46,717 nucleotides of DNA from Gammaproteobacteria bacterium (GTDB lineage: Bacteria > Pseudomonadota > Gammaproteobacteria > DSM-16500). Numbering within the stretch: the first letter of the stretch is position 1; every line of letters begins with the position of its first letter. Where the stretch lies: contig JARLJO010000021.1 in assembly GCA_031291175.1 (NCBI GenBank), forward strand, positions 1 to 46,717, read 5' to 3'. This document shows, one piece after another, positions 32,199 to 41,577 of the stretch. The notes under the pieces are model-generated. The model worked only from the letters and a program-made list of their open reading frames with translations, had not been told where the DNA came from and ran no database searches. Both the position numbers and the translations under genes were made by a program.

Positions 32199-33476
32199 TT
32201 ATCTAGAGTGATCTACGGAACAATGTGTTTCACGAATGAAGAACGTGATAATGAATGCAAGAAAAACACTGATGGGTAATACGCTTAATGCCATTTGATA
32301 AGCTGAAAGCGGATAAACACGAGCGCCATGCACTAAGACATCCGTCCATTGCGAATCCAATAGCTTACCAATAACAGGTTGGAATACGTTACCGCCGACC
32401 ATCACAATCATATTCGTTAAAGCGATTGCTGTACCGGCAATTTTCATTTGGCTCGCTTCGTGACAAATAGCAAATACCAGTATTTGCACGCTGGAGAAAA
32501 ATCCAAATAAGAATAATAAGACACAGACCATCGTTAAAGACATGCCAGGCATGTATAACAGGAAGGAAACCATGATAAACGCACCAAATGATCCAATGGT
32601 AATTGGCATGCAACGGCGCTTAATAAAATCAGAGAACCACCCCCAAACCGGGCCACCCACAGCCCAACCTAAAAAGATCATGGAGTTGGCATAAGCTGCA
32701 TGGGTTTTAGTGAAACCATGTGCTTGCTCTAAGTAAGGAATTCCCCACAGCTCAGCAAAGGCAGAAAGAGATAAAAATAATAAAAAACCCACAAAAGCAT
32801 TTAACCATATCTGAGGATTCTTAAGTGTTTGCACCAATCCTTTCAGAACACTTTTAAAGTCGACCACTTGCGCATGGTGATTCGCATGATCTGGGCTGGA
32901 ATCCCGCACAATCGCCCATAGAACAACGGCTAATACGACACCAAGAGCCGCCGATACATAAATCGTCGTTCGCCAACCCATGGCATCGACTAAAGAGCGC
33001 AACAAGATATCGCCCATCATGCCACCGATCATCCCCAAGCATAAGATAATACCGGAAGCTAGGGCAAATCGATTAGGGGGTAACCAGATAGTCGCCAGTT
33101 TAAGCGCACCGACAAAAGCAAAGGCTGAACCAAAACCCACTAAGAAACGGCCAGCTTCGGCCATGCCCAGCCCTGCATTACCGGCAAACAAGTAAGTGCC
33201 AACAGCACAAAATAAACAGGCAATAGTTAATAAGCGGCGGGGACCAAATCGATCCATGAGCAAACCCACAATGATTTGCATGGGAACATAGGCATGGTAA
33301 TAAAAAGCGGTAAGATTGCCGATTTCACTTCCATTTAAATCATAGGCACTCATTAACTCAGAGGTCATCACACTAGGAGTAATACGTAAAAAATACTCGT
33401 AGCAGTAAAACACCGCCCCTAATCCACAAATGACCCACGGCAGTAACATCGATCGCCTAAAGGTTGCTGTCATCAT
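32199..33476 (-). CDS. Major facilitator superfamily transporter
   Basis: A 425-residue inner-membrane carrier with about 12 hydrophobic segments. The MFS loop-2/3 motif is present as GLLMDRFGPRRLL (about residues 62-74). Substrate unknown; Legionella and Coxiella encode many such MFS proteins. Start at the first of two adjacent ATGs with AGGA 8 nt upstream. It lies upstream of the HAD phosphatase in the same direction with a 103-nt gap. Confidence 0.9.
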   Translation of the reverse strand: MMTATFRRSMLLPWVICGLGAVFYCYEYFLRITPSVMTSELMSAYDLNGSEIGNLTAFYYHAYVPMQIIVGLLMDRFGPRRLLTIACLFCAVGTYLFAGNAGLGMAEAGRFLVGFGSAFAFVGALKLATIWLPPNRFALASGIILCLGMIGGMMGDILLRSLVDAMGWRTTIYVSAALGVVLAVVLWAIVRDSSPDHANHHAQVVDFKSVLKGLVQTLKNPQIWLNAFVGFLLFLSLSAFAELWGIPYLEQAHGFTKTHAAYANSMIFLGWAVGGPVWGWFSDFIKRRCMPITIGSFGAFIMVSFLLYMPGMSLTMVCVLLFLFGFFSSVQILVFAICHEASQMKIAGTAIALTNMIVMVGGNVFQPVIGKLLDSQWTDVLVHGARVYPLSAYQMALSVLPISVFLAFIITFFIRETHCSVDHSR

Positions 33477-33562
33477 AACTTTGTCCTTCAGTCAGTATTT
33501 CGCTCCCACTTTGCGTCCTAACTTTTTCCCCGGAAGGACGCCTAGCAGACATTATAAACATA

Positions 33563-34810
33563 CTATATTAAACTTTCTTTATCAGAAAACTCTAATGGAG
33601 CGACACCTGATGCAATTGCGGCTTTAGCAACGGCAGTTGACACTTTCTCACACAATCTTGGATCAACCAACTTGGGTAAAATATAATCAAACCCAAATTC
33701 TAGACTTTCTTGATGCGACGCCTCGAGTACCGCTTGCGGTACAGACTCTCTCGTTAAATCTTTCAGAGCATGCACAGCCGCTAACTTCATCGCTTCATTG
33801 ATGCACGATGCTCGCACATCTAACGCGCCTTTAAAAATATAAGGAAAACAAAGTGCATTATTAACCTGGTTAGGAAAATCACTACGCCCTGTTGCCAAAA
33901 TCAAATCATCACGCACCTTTTTAGCAATCTCGGGCATGATTTCAGGCACCGGATTTGACAAAGCAAATACGATTGGCTTTGGCGCCATGGCAAGCAGCAT
34001 ATCCGATGTCATCACACCTGGACCTGACACCCCAATAAAGACATCCGCGCCCACTAACGCATCATGCAAGGTGCGCTTATCGGTTTTCAGTGCGTAAGCT
34101 TGCTTATATTCATTCAAATCCTGGCGTTCGCTGTGTACCACACCAGTACGATCTACCATAAATAAATGATCAGGACGCGCACCTAAATGAATCAGAAGAT
34201 CCATAGAAGCAATACCTGCCGCACCCGCACCCGCACAAACAATCGTCGCTTCTTCCAGCTTTTTACCCTGGAGAGTCAATGCGTTCAGCAAGCCTGCGGC
34301 AATCACAATGGCTGTGCCATGTTGATCATCATGAAAAACAGGGATATTCAATCTTTCACGTAAGGCTTTTTCAATAGCAAAACATTCTGGCGCCTTGATA
34401 TCTTCAAGATTAATACCGCCAAAAGTGGGAGAGATACGGACAACTGTTTCGATAAAATCCGCTGGATCGTTACAATCAATTTCGATATCGAATACATCAA
34501 TACCTGCAAAATGCTTAAATAAAGCAGCTTTACCTTCCATTACCGGCTTACTAGCTAATGCACCGACATTGCCTAATCCCAAGACTGCGGTACCATTGGT
34601 AATAACCGCCACTAAATTCCCTTTGCTCGTGTACTTGTAAGCCGCTTCACTGTGCTTTGCAATTTCTTTTACAGGTTCAGCGACACCAGGCGTATAAGCT
34701 AAAGATAAGTCTTGCTGGGTGTCTGTGGGTTTAGTGATGGTGATGCCAATCTTGCCTGGCTTAGGATAAGCGTGGTAATCCAAGGCCGCTTTGCGTAAAT
34801 CTTCTGTCAT
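33563..34810 (-). CDS. NAD(P)-dependent malic enzyme, short form
   Basis: Oxidative decarboxylation of malate to pyruvate with NAD or NADP. The 415-residue protein has LSLAYTPGVAEPVKEI, the metal-binding FGGINLEDIKAPECF and HDDQHGTAIV blocks, the Rossmann motif CAGAGAAGIASMDLL and the FALSNPVPEI segment. MaeB of enterics is about 760 residues with a C-terminal phosphotransacetylase-like domain, which is absent here. Start ATG 34810 (MTEDLRKAAL) is preferred to a TTG at 34819. Confidence 0.93.
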   Translation of the reverse strand: MTEDLRKAALDYHAYPKPGKIGITITKPTDTQQDLSLAYTPGVAEPVKEIAKHSEAAYKYTSKGNLVAVITNGTAVLGLGNVGALASKPVMEGKAALFKHFAGIDVFDIEIDCNDPADFIETVVRISPTFGGINLEDIKAPECFAIEKALRERLNIPVFHDDQHGTAIVIAAGLLNALTLQGKKLEEATIVCAGAGAAGIASMDLLIHLGARPDHLFMVDRTGVVHSERQDLNEYKQAYALKTDKRTLHDALVGADVFIGVSGPGVMTSDMLLAMAPKPIVFALSNPVPEIMPEIAKKVRDDLILATGRSDFPNQVNNALCFPYIFKGALDVRASCINEAMKLAAVHALKDLTRESVPQAVLEASHQESLEFGFDYILPKLVDPRLCEKVSTAVAKAAIASGVAPLEFSDKESLI

Positions 34811-34905
34811 AACTATCAACCTATTTATTTATATTTAATTATCACTAGCTGATGCTTTTATTAGAAGAGAGTGTTTCACCCCTATCAGCCTATTAAAAAA
34901 CCAAT

Positions 34906-34932
34906 ACTAATAGCGCCATAGGCGCTATTAGT
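34906..34932 (-). terminator. Terminator of rpmE
   Basis: A perfect 12-bp stem ACTAATAGCGCC/GGCGCTATTAGT with a 3-nt loop, 54 nt after the rpmE stop. On the minus strand it is followed by ATTGG and then six T. It lies between rpmE and the malic enzyme gene and probably ends the rpmE transcript. Confidence 0.75.
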
Positions 34933-34986
34933 AGAGATAAGCTGGAGGTATTCTTGTGACAAAGCTCAACAAGTTGATTGATACGC

Positions 34987-35241
34987 TTATGAACTTTTTT
35001 GCTGCTCGTCGGTGGTGGTATCTTTTGGTTTGCCACGGCCACGAATACCATATTTCTGTTGGAAACGATCCACACGTCCTGCAGTATCAACGATTTTTTG
35101 CTTGCCTGTGTAGAAAGGATGGCACTTTGAGCACACATCTAATAACAAGTCTTTGCCTGAGGTTGAACGTGTTTTAAAGATCTCACCGCAGCTACAGGTA
35201 ACTTTGATCTCGTTATATTCTGGATGAATACCTTCTTTCAT
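34987..35241 (-). CDS. rpmE: 50S ribosomal protein L31, zinc-binding form
   Basis: Large-subunit protein L31, 84 residues. It starts MKEGIHPEY and has the C+ zinc ligands C16, C18, C37 and C40 (VTCSCGE and [14 protein letters not shown]). Residues after about 65 form a charged, probably disordered tail longer than in E. coli L31 (70 residues). GAGG lies 7-8 nt before the ATG; an extension to 35409 is the leader, not coding. Monocistronic with its own promoter and terminator. Confidence 0.95.
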   Translation of the reverse strand: MKEGIHPEYNEIKVTCSCGEIFKTRSTSGKDLLLDVCSKCHPFYTGKQKIVDTAGRVDRFQQKYGIRGRGKPKDTTTDEQQKSS

Positions 35242-35271
35242 AATAAAACCTCTTTTAACTGAATAAAATAA

Positions 35272-35297
35272 CCGGCTTCCGTTATGCGTCACGCCGG
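35272..35297 (-). promoter_or_regulatory. Hairpin in the rpmE leader
   Basis: CCGGC (35272-35276) and GCCGG (35293-35297) bracket a 16-nt loop in the rpmE 5' leader, about 30 nt before the start. Autoregulatory L31 leaders have been predicted in gammaproteobacteria; this may be one, but I cannot match a consensus by eye. Confidence 0.35.
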
Positions 35298-35319
35298 ACA
35301 ATTTGAAAAATAGTGCGCC

Positions 35320-35348
35320 ATCATAGCGGAGAGCAAGGCATGAATCAA
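35320..35348 (-). promoter_or_regulatory. Promoter of rpmE
   Basis: On the minus strand TTGATT (35343-35348), a 17-nt spacer and TATGAT (35320-35325), followed by GGCGC. It predicts a leader of about 70 nt that includes the hairpin at 35272-35297. Confidence 0.7.
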
Positions 35349-35632
35349 GTCGGAAACTGACGCGTATAAACCACATTCTTTCGGAAATAGATCGAAAGGA
35401 GAGCGCCATCTGAATCAGTATAGCCTAAAAAATCGAATTTGCATCCATAATAGACCAAAAAACGATCAACACAGAGCTCTCTAATGTCAGCCTGCACATA
35501 AACCACCCACCCTAGACTTAATTAAATAAAAACAATGGGTTAAGCTTTAATGTGAACAGCTCATTGCGCTCCGCAACAACCCACCCCGAACGTCCAGGCA
35601 CATTCGAACGCCCAAAAATAATCATTTAATTT

Positions 35633-36409
35633 TTAACTAACCGCAAACTCAGCAACAACCGGAGTGTGATCTGATGGTCGCTCCCAACCCCGAGGAACCT
35701 TATCAATGTGGCATCTAACCGCAGATGACACCAAAGCAGAACTTATTAATATATGATCTATGCGCAGACCGCGATTGCGCTTGAAAGCATTCATTCTGTA
35801 ATCCCACCAGGAATAACTCTTTTCCGGCTGATCCTGCAGACGAAAACAATCCTGAAAACCCAAGGCAATCAGTGACTGAAAAGCAGCTCGCTCAGGCTCA
35901 CTAAAGAGCACCTTGCCTTCCCACTCAGCGGGGTCATGGACATCCCTCTCTTCTGGCGCAATATTAAAATCACCCAGGATAATGACCTTGGTATGCATCT
36001 TAAGCTCTGCCTGAACGAAAGCATCTAATTTCTCAAGCCATCCTAATTTATACTGATACTTGTCAGAACCGACACTTTCCCCATTCGGAATATAAAGATT
36101 CAGTACGCGAATATCGCCAAAAGTCGCCGCCAACACACGTTTTTGTGGGTCATCTAAATCTGGCAACGCCATTACGACATCTGAAGCGGGCACCCGACTC
36201 AATATCGCCATGCCGTTATAGGTTTTTTGGCCGCTAAAAATAACTTGATAACCAGCCGCTTGAATTTCAGCCGCAGGGAAATCTGGATCGGTCAGCTTCG
36301 TTTCTTGCAGTGCTAATACATCAGGCTGCACGCTAGCTAACCAATCCAAAACTTGCGGCAAACGTACGCGCAAAGAATTGACATTCCATGTAGCAATTTT
36401 AAACGTCAT
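35633..36409 (-). CDS. xth: Exodeoxyribonuclease III
   Basis: AP endonuclease and 3'-5' exonuclease of base-excision repair. The 258-residue protein has KIATWNVNSLRVRLPQVLDWL, the metal-binding LQETKL, NLYIPNG, GDFNIAPEERD and the C-terminal RIDHILIS and SDHTPVVAEF motifs. Start 36409 (MTFKIATWN) matches family N-termini; a GTG at 36418 is an alternative, with AGGA only 3 nt before it. It lies 17 nt after glnA (8 nt if the GTG is used) and may be co-transcribed with it. Confidence 0.93.
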   Translation of the reverse strand: MTFKIATWNVNSLRVRLPQVLDWLASVQPDVLALQETKLTDPDFPAAEIQAAGYQVIFSGQKTYNGMAILSRVPASDVVMALPDLDDPQKRVLAATFGDIRVLNLYIPNGESVGSDKYQYKLGWLEKLDAFVQAELKMHTKVIILGDFNIAPEERDVHDPAEWEGKVLFSEPERAAFQSLIALGFQDCFRLQDQPEKSYSWWDYRMNAFKRNRGLRIDHILISSALVSSAVRCHIDKVPRGWERPSDHTPVVAEFAVS

Positions 36410-36426
36410 ACGCTTCACATTTCCTT

Positions 36427-37833
36427 CTACAAGCTGAAATACATATCATACTCAACGGGGTGCGTAGACATATTTAAACGTGCCACTTCTTCGCGCTTGA
36501 TATGAATATAGGATTTTAAAAGATCTTCAGAGAACACATCCCCCTCTAATAAAAACGCATGATCCGCCTCCAAGCAATCTAATGCCTGCTCTAACGATGA
36601 GCAAAGACTGGTGAGCGAATGCGCTTTATCCGGCGACAAATCATACAAGTTTTCATCTACCGCTTCACCTGGGTGAATTTTATTTTTGATGCCATCAAGG
36701 CCTGCCATCAACATTGCCGCGAATGCCAAATAAGAATTGGAGGTAGCATCTGGAAAACGGACTTCGATACGCTTTTCCGGCGCACTAAAAACATACGGAA
36801 TACGAATAGCCGCAGATCGATTGCTTTCAGAATAAACCATGGTCACTGGCGCTTCAAAACCCGGCACCAAACGCTTGTAGCTATTGGTACTAGGATTGGT
36901 TAATGCACACAGCGCGCGTGAGTGCTTAATAATACCGCCCACATAATATAAAGCTAACTCAGAAAGTCCGGCATATTTATCACCAGAAAATAAATTCTGC
37001 TTACCCTTGGCTAAGGATTGATGACAGTGCAAACCACTTCCATTATCACCAACTAATGGTTTTGGCATAAAGGTAACTGTCTTGCCGTAAGCATGCGCCA
37101 CATTATGCAATACATACTTAAAAACCAGCATTTCATCTGCTTTGATTAACAAAGAATTGTATTTTGTGGTGATTTCATTTTGATTGGCGGTTGCCACTTC
37201 ATGATGATGCACCTCAGGATGCAAGCCCACTTCCGCCAAACTAATGCACATGGCACTACGCAAATCATGTGAAGAATCAACAGGCGGCACAGGAAAATAC
37301 CCGCCTTTCACTCTTGGTCTATGACCCATGTTGCCTTCGGGCATCACGGTGCCTGTATTCCAGGCTGCTTCTTTAGAATCCACCTCATAGAATGAGCCAT
37401 TCATTTTGACGTCCCAACGCACATCATCAAAAATGAAAAACTCCACTTCCTGGCCAAAATAACAAACATCCGCAATACCGGTGGATTTTAAGTATTCCTC
37501 AGCACGTCTTGCCACACCGCGTGGATCACGAAGATAAGGCTGCTTGGTGATCGGATCAAAAATATCGCAGCGAATAATCAGTGTTGGCACTTCACAAAAA
37601 GGGTCTAAAATAGCGGTGGTTTCATCCGGACGCAAAACCAAATCGGATTTATTAATTATCGACCAACCCACAATGGATGAACCATCAAACACTTTGCCAT
37701 GACGGAAAAAATTATCATCAACTTTATTTTGGGGAATGGTGACATGGTGTTCTTTCCCACGAAGATCGGTAAAACGTAAATCGACAAATTGAATATGATG
37801 CTCTTCTATGAGCTTTTTGATAATGGTAGACAT
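36427..37833 (-). CDS. glnA: Type I glutamine synthetase
   Basis: ATP-dependent synthesis of glutamine from glutamate and ammonium. The 468-residue protein is full length, with DGSSIVGW, the ATP-binding [16 protein letters not shown], and RVPY-like [21 protein letters not shown]. The tyrosine in NLYDLSPDK corresponds to the adenylylation site of the GlnE-regulated class. GGGAGCAGGCT precedes the ATG. A -10 TAGAAT lies at 37872-37877 (minus) without a clear -35. Confidence 0.96.
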   Translation of the reverse strand: MSTIIKKLIEEHHIQFVDLRFTDLRGKEHHVTIPQNKVDDNFFRHGKVFDGSSIVGWSIINKSDLVLRPDETTAILDPFCEVPTLIIRCDIFDPITKQPYLRDPRGVARRAEEYLKSTGIADVCYFGQEVEFFIFDDVRWDVKMNGSFYEVDSKEAAWNTGTVMPEGNMGHRPRVKGGYFPVPPVDSSHDLRSAMCISLAEVGLHPEVHHHEVATANQNEITTKYNSLLIKADEMLVFKYVLHNVAHAYGKTVTFMPKPLVGDNGSGLHCHQSLAKGKQNLFSGDKYAGLSELALYYVGGIIKHSRALCALTNPSTNSYKRLVPGFEAPVTMVYSESNRSAAIRIPYVFSAPEKRIEVRFPDATSNSYLAFAAMLMAGLDGIKNKIHPGEAVDENLYDLSPDKAHSLTSLCSSLEQALDCLEADHAFLLEGDVFSEDLLKSYIHIKREEVARLNMSTHPVEYDMYFSL

Positions 37834-37871
37834 AGCCTGCTCCCTAAAGGAATCCCTAGATTTAACGGGCT

Positions 37872-37877
37872 ATTCTA
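37872..37877 (-). promoter_or_regulatory. Possible -10 of glnA
   Basis: TAGAAT on the minus strand, about 40 nt before the glnA start. No convincing -35 lies 16-18 nt upstream, and I see no clear sigma-54 GG-N10-GC element, so control is uncertain. Confidence 0.35.
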
Positions 37878-37906
37878 GCCTATCAAATTTAAGCGTGGCT
37901 ACGGTT

Positions 37907-39055
37907 TTATGAAGAGAAAGACTGACAACGATAATTATCGGACTGGTTTTGTTCAGATAGCTCCATACTCGCTGGCATAGCACTTCTCTGAGTGTCTGAA
38001 AAACTAAATAAAGTGTGAGACGTCGAAAAATAATCCGGCGAAACATCCCAAGCGGCGCATCGAGAAATCAATGGCGAAGAGACTGCCTCGAGTGATAAAT
38101 CTTCCAATCTATCCGGAGCTACCACATCATTCATAGAGTCTATCCTTGCAACGCAGTCATCCTTCAAAGCGTCGCTAACTGATTGAGAAGAAGACGAGAG
38201 CTGATCTTTTTCTTCTACAGGATCAAACATGGCATTCTCACAGCCAGGCTTAAATGCTCGTGCCATTTTAGTCAATGGCAAATCATCTTGCGACACCAAA
38301 GAAGAGGAAGAATATGGGATTCCCTCTTCTAGTAACTGCGCCCATTTCTTATCAAGCGGAGGCGGACATAGGACAGTCACCTGATCACCGATTAAATGCA
38401 ACCATTGTCGAAGCAACCTCAGCACTTCATCTTTCACATTGCAGACAAATAGCGTTTTCACTTCTGCTGGTAATGCCATCATTACATTCAACATTGTCTC
38501 GCTATCGACATCGTCTAATACTAGTGTACTCACTGAACTTCCAGAGATCGCAGCCAATACTATATCAGTAGGCTCAACCGCAAATTGAGTCAGGCAGACT
38601 ACTTTAATCGGCAATCTGGTTAGGATCGGCGTTATGCTAATCGTCTTTTCTAGAGACAGCCCTATCATTCCAAGCGCTCGCAAATTCCAGACGAACGGCG
38701 GATTGGCAAATAACTTAGCGCCAAGTTGAGCAATATTTTCTATTACGACAGCACCTATTTTGAGCTGCGTCAGTCGTTGCGGCAGAGACTGCAGCAAATC
38801 AAGGCACGGACTAATCAATTTTATCGCTTTTAACGAATGCGCTGGGTGGCGGCTTATGATTTCAAACAATTTTTCGGCAGAGTGTGCTGGAATAGCAACC
38901 AGCGTCATCGCCTGTATGGCTGAATCTTGGCTAATTAATAGGGCTATTTCCTCGAAAACAGTCTCATCATTTGCGGTGGCTGCCATTGAGACTTCGATAT
39001 CCAAACTGAAAACAGACGGCTGACTCGGCATTGCGGAAAGGGTGTATTTGATCAT
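37907..39055 (-). CDS. Leucine-rich orphan protein, effector candidate
   Basis: A 382-residue soluble protein that I cannot assign to a family. Residues about 60-260 contain irregular leucine-rich-repeat-like strands (LPQRLTQLKIGAVVIENI, LPIKVVCLTQFAV, SVSTLVLDDVDSETML, VKTLFVCNV) at 25-30 residue intervals. The last 110 residues are serine- and acid-rich, without hydrophobic segments, and probably disordered, as often seen at the C-termini of Dot/Icm substrates. Start 39055 (MIKYTLSAMP) is preferred; the upstream 14 codons are not conserved-looking and no strong ribosome binding site marks either. No PmrA-like box is seen upstream. Confidence 0.6.
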   Translation of the reverse strand: MIKYTLSAMPSQPSVFSLDIEVSMAATANDETVFEEIALLISQDSAIQAMTLVAIPAHSAEKLFEIISRHPAHSLKAIKLISPCLDLLQSLPQRLTQLKIGAVVIENIAQLGAKLFANPPFVWNLRALGMIGLSLEKTISITPILTRLPIKVVCLTQFAVEPTDIVLAAISGSSVSTLVLDDVDSETMLNVMMALPAEVKTLFVCNVKDEVLRLLRQWLHLIGDQVTVLCPPPLDKKWAQLLEEGIPYSSSSLVSQDDLPLTKMARAFKPGCENAMFDPVEEKDQLSSSSQSVSDALKDDCVARIDSMNDVVAPDRLEDLSLEAVSSPLISRCAAWDVSPDYFSTSHTLFSFSDTQRSAMPASMELSEQNQSDNYRCQSFSS

Positions 39056-39202
39056 TATTATCTCAATTCTCGTCTTGATTTTAGCGATTATTAGCATAAG
39101 GAATAGGTTTTAGTCAAAGCAGTTAAAAACTACCCAGCCAATAGCTAAAATCCCTTATTTCCTGTAGTATATGCACTCTTTTAATAAGCCCAGGTGACTA
39201 TT

Positions 39203-41011
39203 GTGTCAGAACAATTAAGAAATATTGCAATTATTGCTCACGTTGACCATGGCAAAACGACTTTGGTTGATAAATTATTACAACAAACTTCGAGCCTTAC
39301 GAAAAAAACCAGCGGCACTGAGCGCATTATGGACAGCAATGACCTAGAGCGCGAGCGCGGCATTACCATTCTTGCGAAAAACACCGCAATCAAATGGCAC
39401 GACTATCGTATTAACATCGTCGACACACCAGGCCATGCTGATTTTGGTGGTGAAGTGGAACGTATTTTATCGATGGTGGATTCCGTCTTGTTGTTGGTGG
39501 ATGCTGTAGATGGTCCAATGCCACAAACACGCTTTGTGACTCAAAAAGCATTTGCTCAAGGTTTACATCCTATTGTTGTTATCAACAAAATTGACCGTCC
39601 AGGCGCACGTCCTGACTGGGTTGTTGATCAAGTGTTTGAATTATTTGACAAACTGGGCGCAACCGACGAGCAACTCGATTTCCCTATTATTTATACTTCC
39701 GCATTACTGGGCTATGCCACACTGGATCCAACACAAATCAGTGACAACATGGATCCTTTATTTGAATCCGTTGTGAAGCATGTGCCACCACCAAAAGTGG
39801 AATTAAACGGTGCATTCCAAATGCAAATCACGACTTTGGATTACTCAAGCTATGTGGGAACCATCGGGATTGGACGCATCACTCGCGGTCAAGCCAAGCC
39901 CAATATGCCTGTTTCTATTATTGATCGCGAAGGCAACGTACGCCAAGGGCGCATCTTGCAAGTCATGGAATACCTCGGTTTAGACCGTGCAGAAGTGCCT
40001 GTTTCAGAAGCGGGTAACATTGTTGCTATCACCGGTATTGAAGACTTGAAGATTTCCGATACCTTATGTGATCCATCCAATGTAGAAGCTTTAACACCAT
40101 TAACAGTTGATGAACCAACTGTCACAATGACTTTCCAAGTTAACACGTCACCTTTCGCGGGCAAAGAAGGCAAGTTTGTAACAACCCGTAAGATTCGTGA
40201 ACGTTTGGATCAAGAGTTACTGCATAACGTTGCATTACGCGTTGAAGACACTGCCGATCCAGATAAATTCAAAGTCTCCGGTCGTGGTGAATTGCATCTT
40301 TCTATCTTAATTGAAAACATGCGTCGTGAAGGTTACGAGTTAGCAGTATCCAGACCAGAAGTTATCACTAAGATGGTTGATGGCGAATTACAAGAACCGT
40401 ACGAAACATTAGCCGTTGACATTGAAACACAAAACCAAGGCGCCATCATGGAGCAATTGGGATCTCGTCGTGGTGACTTGAAAGGGATGGTACAAGATGA
40501 TACTGGTCGCGTGCGATTGGATTATGTTATCCCTGCGAGAGCATTGATTGGTTTCCATACTGATTTCTTAACGATGACCTCTGGCACCGGGATTTTACAT
40601 CACGTATTCAGCCATTATGGACCTGCGTTCAAAGGTGAATTAGCACGCCGTCAAAATGGTGTATTGATTTCAAATCAACAAGGTGTTGCATTGTCTTTTG
40701 CTCTTTGGAACTTACAAGAACGTGGCCGCATGATTATTGGACCACAAACTGAAGTTTACGAAGGCATGATCGTGGGTATTCACTCCCGTGATAATGACTT
40801 GGTTGTTAACTGTTGCAAAGCAAAACAGCTTACCAACATGCGCGCATCCGGCTCAGACGAAAACATTTCTTTAACGCCATTTATCAATATGTCGTTAGAG
40901 CAAGCGTTGGAGTTTATTGACGATGATGAGCTCGTTGAAATTACACCGAAGACAATTCGCGTTCGTAAAAAGTTCTTAAAAGAACACGAACGTAAAAGAT
41001 CCTCTAAGTAA
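39203..41011 (+). CDS. typA: Ribosome-binding GTPase TypA/BipA
   Basis: Translational GTPase linked to ribosome assembly and stress or virulence control. The 602-residue protein has G1 [10 protein letters not shown] (about residues 12-21), the switch [12 protein letters not shown]3 [12 protein letters not shown]4 NKIDRPGA, and the BipA-specific C-terminal region with [12 protein letters not shown] and [16 protein letters not shown] at 39203 has AGG 8 nt upstream; a GTG at 39194 would add three residues. A terminator-like hairpin separates it from dtd. Confidence 0.96.
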   Translation: MSEQLRNIAIIAHVDHGKTTLVDKLLQQTSSLTKKTSGTERIMDSNDLERERGITILAKNTAIKWHDYRINIVDTPGHADFGGEVERILSMVDSVLLLVDAVDGPMPQTRFVTQKAFAQGLHPIVVINKIDRPGARPDWVVDQVFELFDKLGATDEQLDFPIIYTSALLGYATLDPTQISDNMDPLFESVVKHVPPPKVELNGAFQMQITTLDYSSYVGTIGIGRITRGQAKPNMPVSIIDREGNVRQGRILQVMEYLGLDRAEVPVSEAGNIVAITGIEDLKISDTLCDPSNVEALTPLTVDEPTVTMTFQVNTSPFAGKEGKFVTTRKIRERLDQELLHNVALRVEDTADPDKFKVSGRGELHLSILIENMRREGYELAVSRPEVITKMVDGELQEPYETLAVDIETQNQGAIMEQLGSRRGDLKGMVQDDTGRVRLDYVIPARALIGFHTDFLTMTSGTGILHHVFSHYGPAFKGELARRQNGVLISNQQGVALSFALWNLQERGRMIIGPQTEVYEGMIVGIHSRDNDLVVNCCKAKQLTNMRASGSDENISLTPFINMSLEQALEFIDDDELVEITPKTIRVRKKFLKEHERKRSSK

Positions 41012-41029
41012 TTTCAGAAAAATCACGAC

Positions 41030-41060
41030 TGGGCTTAGCTTTAATCGCTAAGCCCAACTT
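41030..41060 (+). terminator. Terminator or attenuator between typA and dtd
   Basis: TGGGCTTAGC (41030-41039) pairs perfectly with GCTAAGCCCA (41047-41056) around a 7-nt loop and is followed by ACTTTT. It ends 15 nt before the dtd start, so dtd may be expressed by readthrough or from its own promoter inside this gap. Confidence 0.7.
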
Positions 41061-41075
41061 TTAAATGAGACGACT

Positions 41076-41513
41076 ATGCTAGCGCTTATTCAACGCGTTA
41101 CCTCTGCATCGGTTACCGTCAACTCCCAAACCATCGGCCAAATTGAACACGGCATACTTGCGCTTATCGGTATTGAAAAAACAGATACAGAACAAGTGGC
41201 TGACAAACTGCTCGAAAAAATGCTGAATTATCGGATTTTTTCTGATGATGCAGGCAAAATGAATTTAAATGTGAAAGAAACAAAAGGCGGCTTACTGCTG
41301 GTTTCGCAGTTTACCTTAGTGGCAAATACGCAATCGGGTACACGACCAGGCTTTTCCACAGCCATGGCACCACAATCTAGCAAAGTTTTGTTTGATTATC
41401 TTTGTCGAAAAGCAAAAAGCTTACATCAACCTTTAGCAACAGGTGAATTTGGTGCGCACATGCAGGTAACATTATGCAATGATGGCCCTGTCACCTTCCT
41501 TTTAAAAATTTAA
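41076..41513 (+). CDS. dtd: D-aminoacyl-tRNA deacylase
   Basis: Hydrolyses D-amino acids mischarged on tRNA. The 145-residue protein has the LIQRVTSASVTV start, the substrate-binding SQFTLVANTQSGTRPGF motif and the C-terminal NDGPVTFLL (GPxT) motif; length is exact for Dtd. ATG 41076 lies 15 nt after the typA hairpin's T-run. Convergent with the 1577-codon gene. Confidence 0.95.
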   Translation: MLALIQRVTSASVTVNSQTIGQIEHGILALIGIEKTDTEQVADKLLEKMLNYRIFSDDAGKMNLNVKETKGGLLLVSQFTLVANTQSGTRPGFSTAMAPQSSKVLFDYLCRKAKSLHQPLATGEFGAHMQVTLCNDGPVTFLLKI

Positions 41514-41577
41514 TTGTTTTGCTCGTGGGGTGCAAAGCCAAGAGAACAGTCTCCTGGCTTTGTTAAATAAGATAAAA

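Noticed and set aside
39056..39202. PmrA-like box before the leucine-rich orphan gene
   Set aside because: Only one TTTAA half-site is visible; no second half-site lies 11 bp away.
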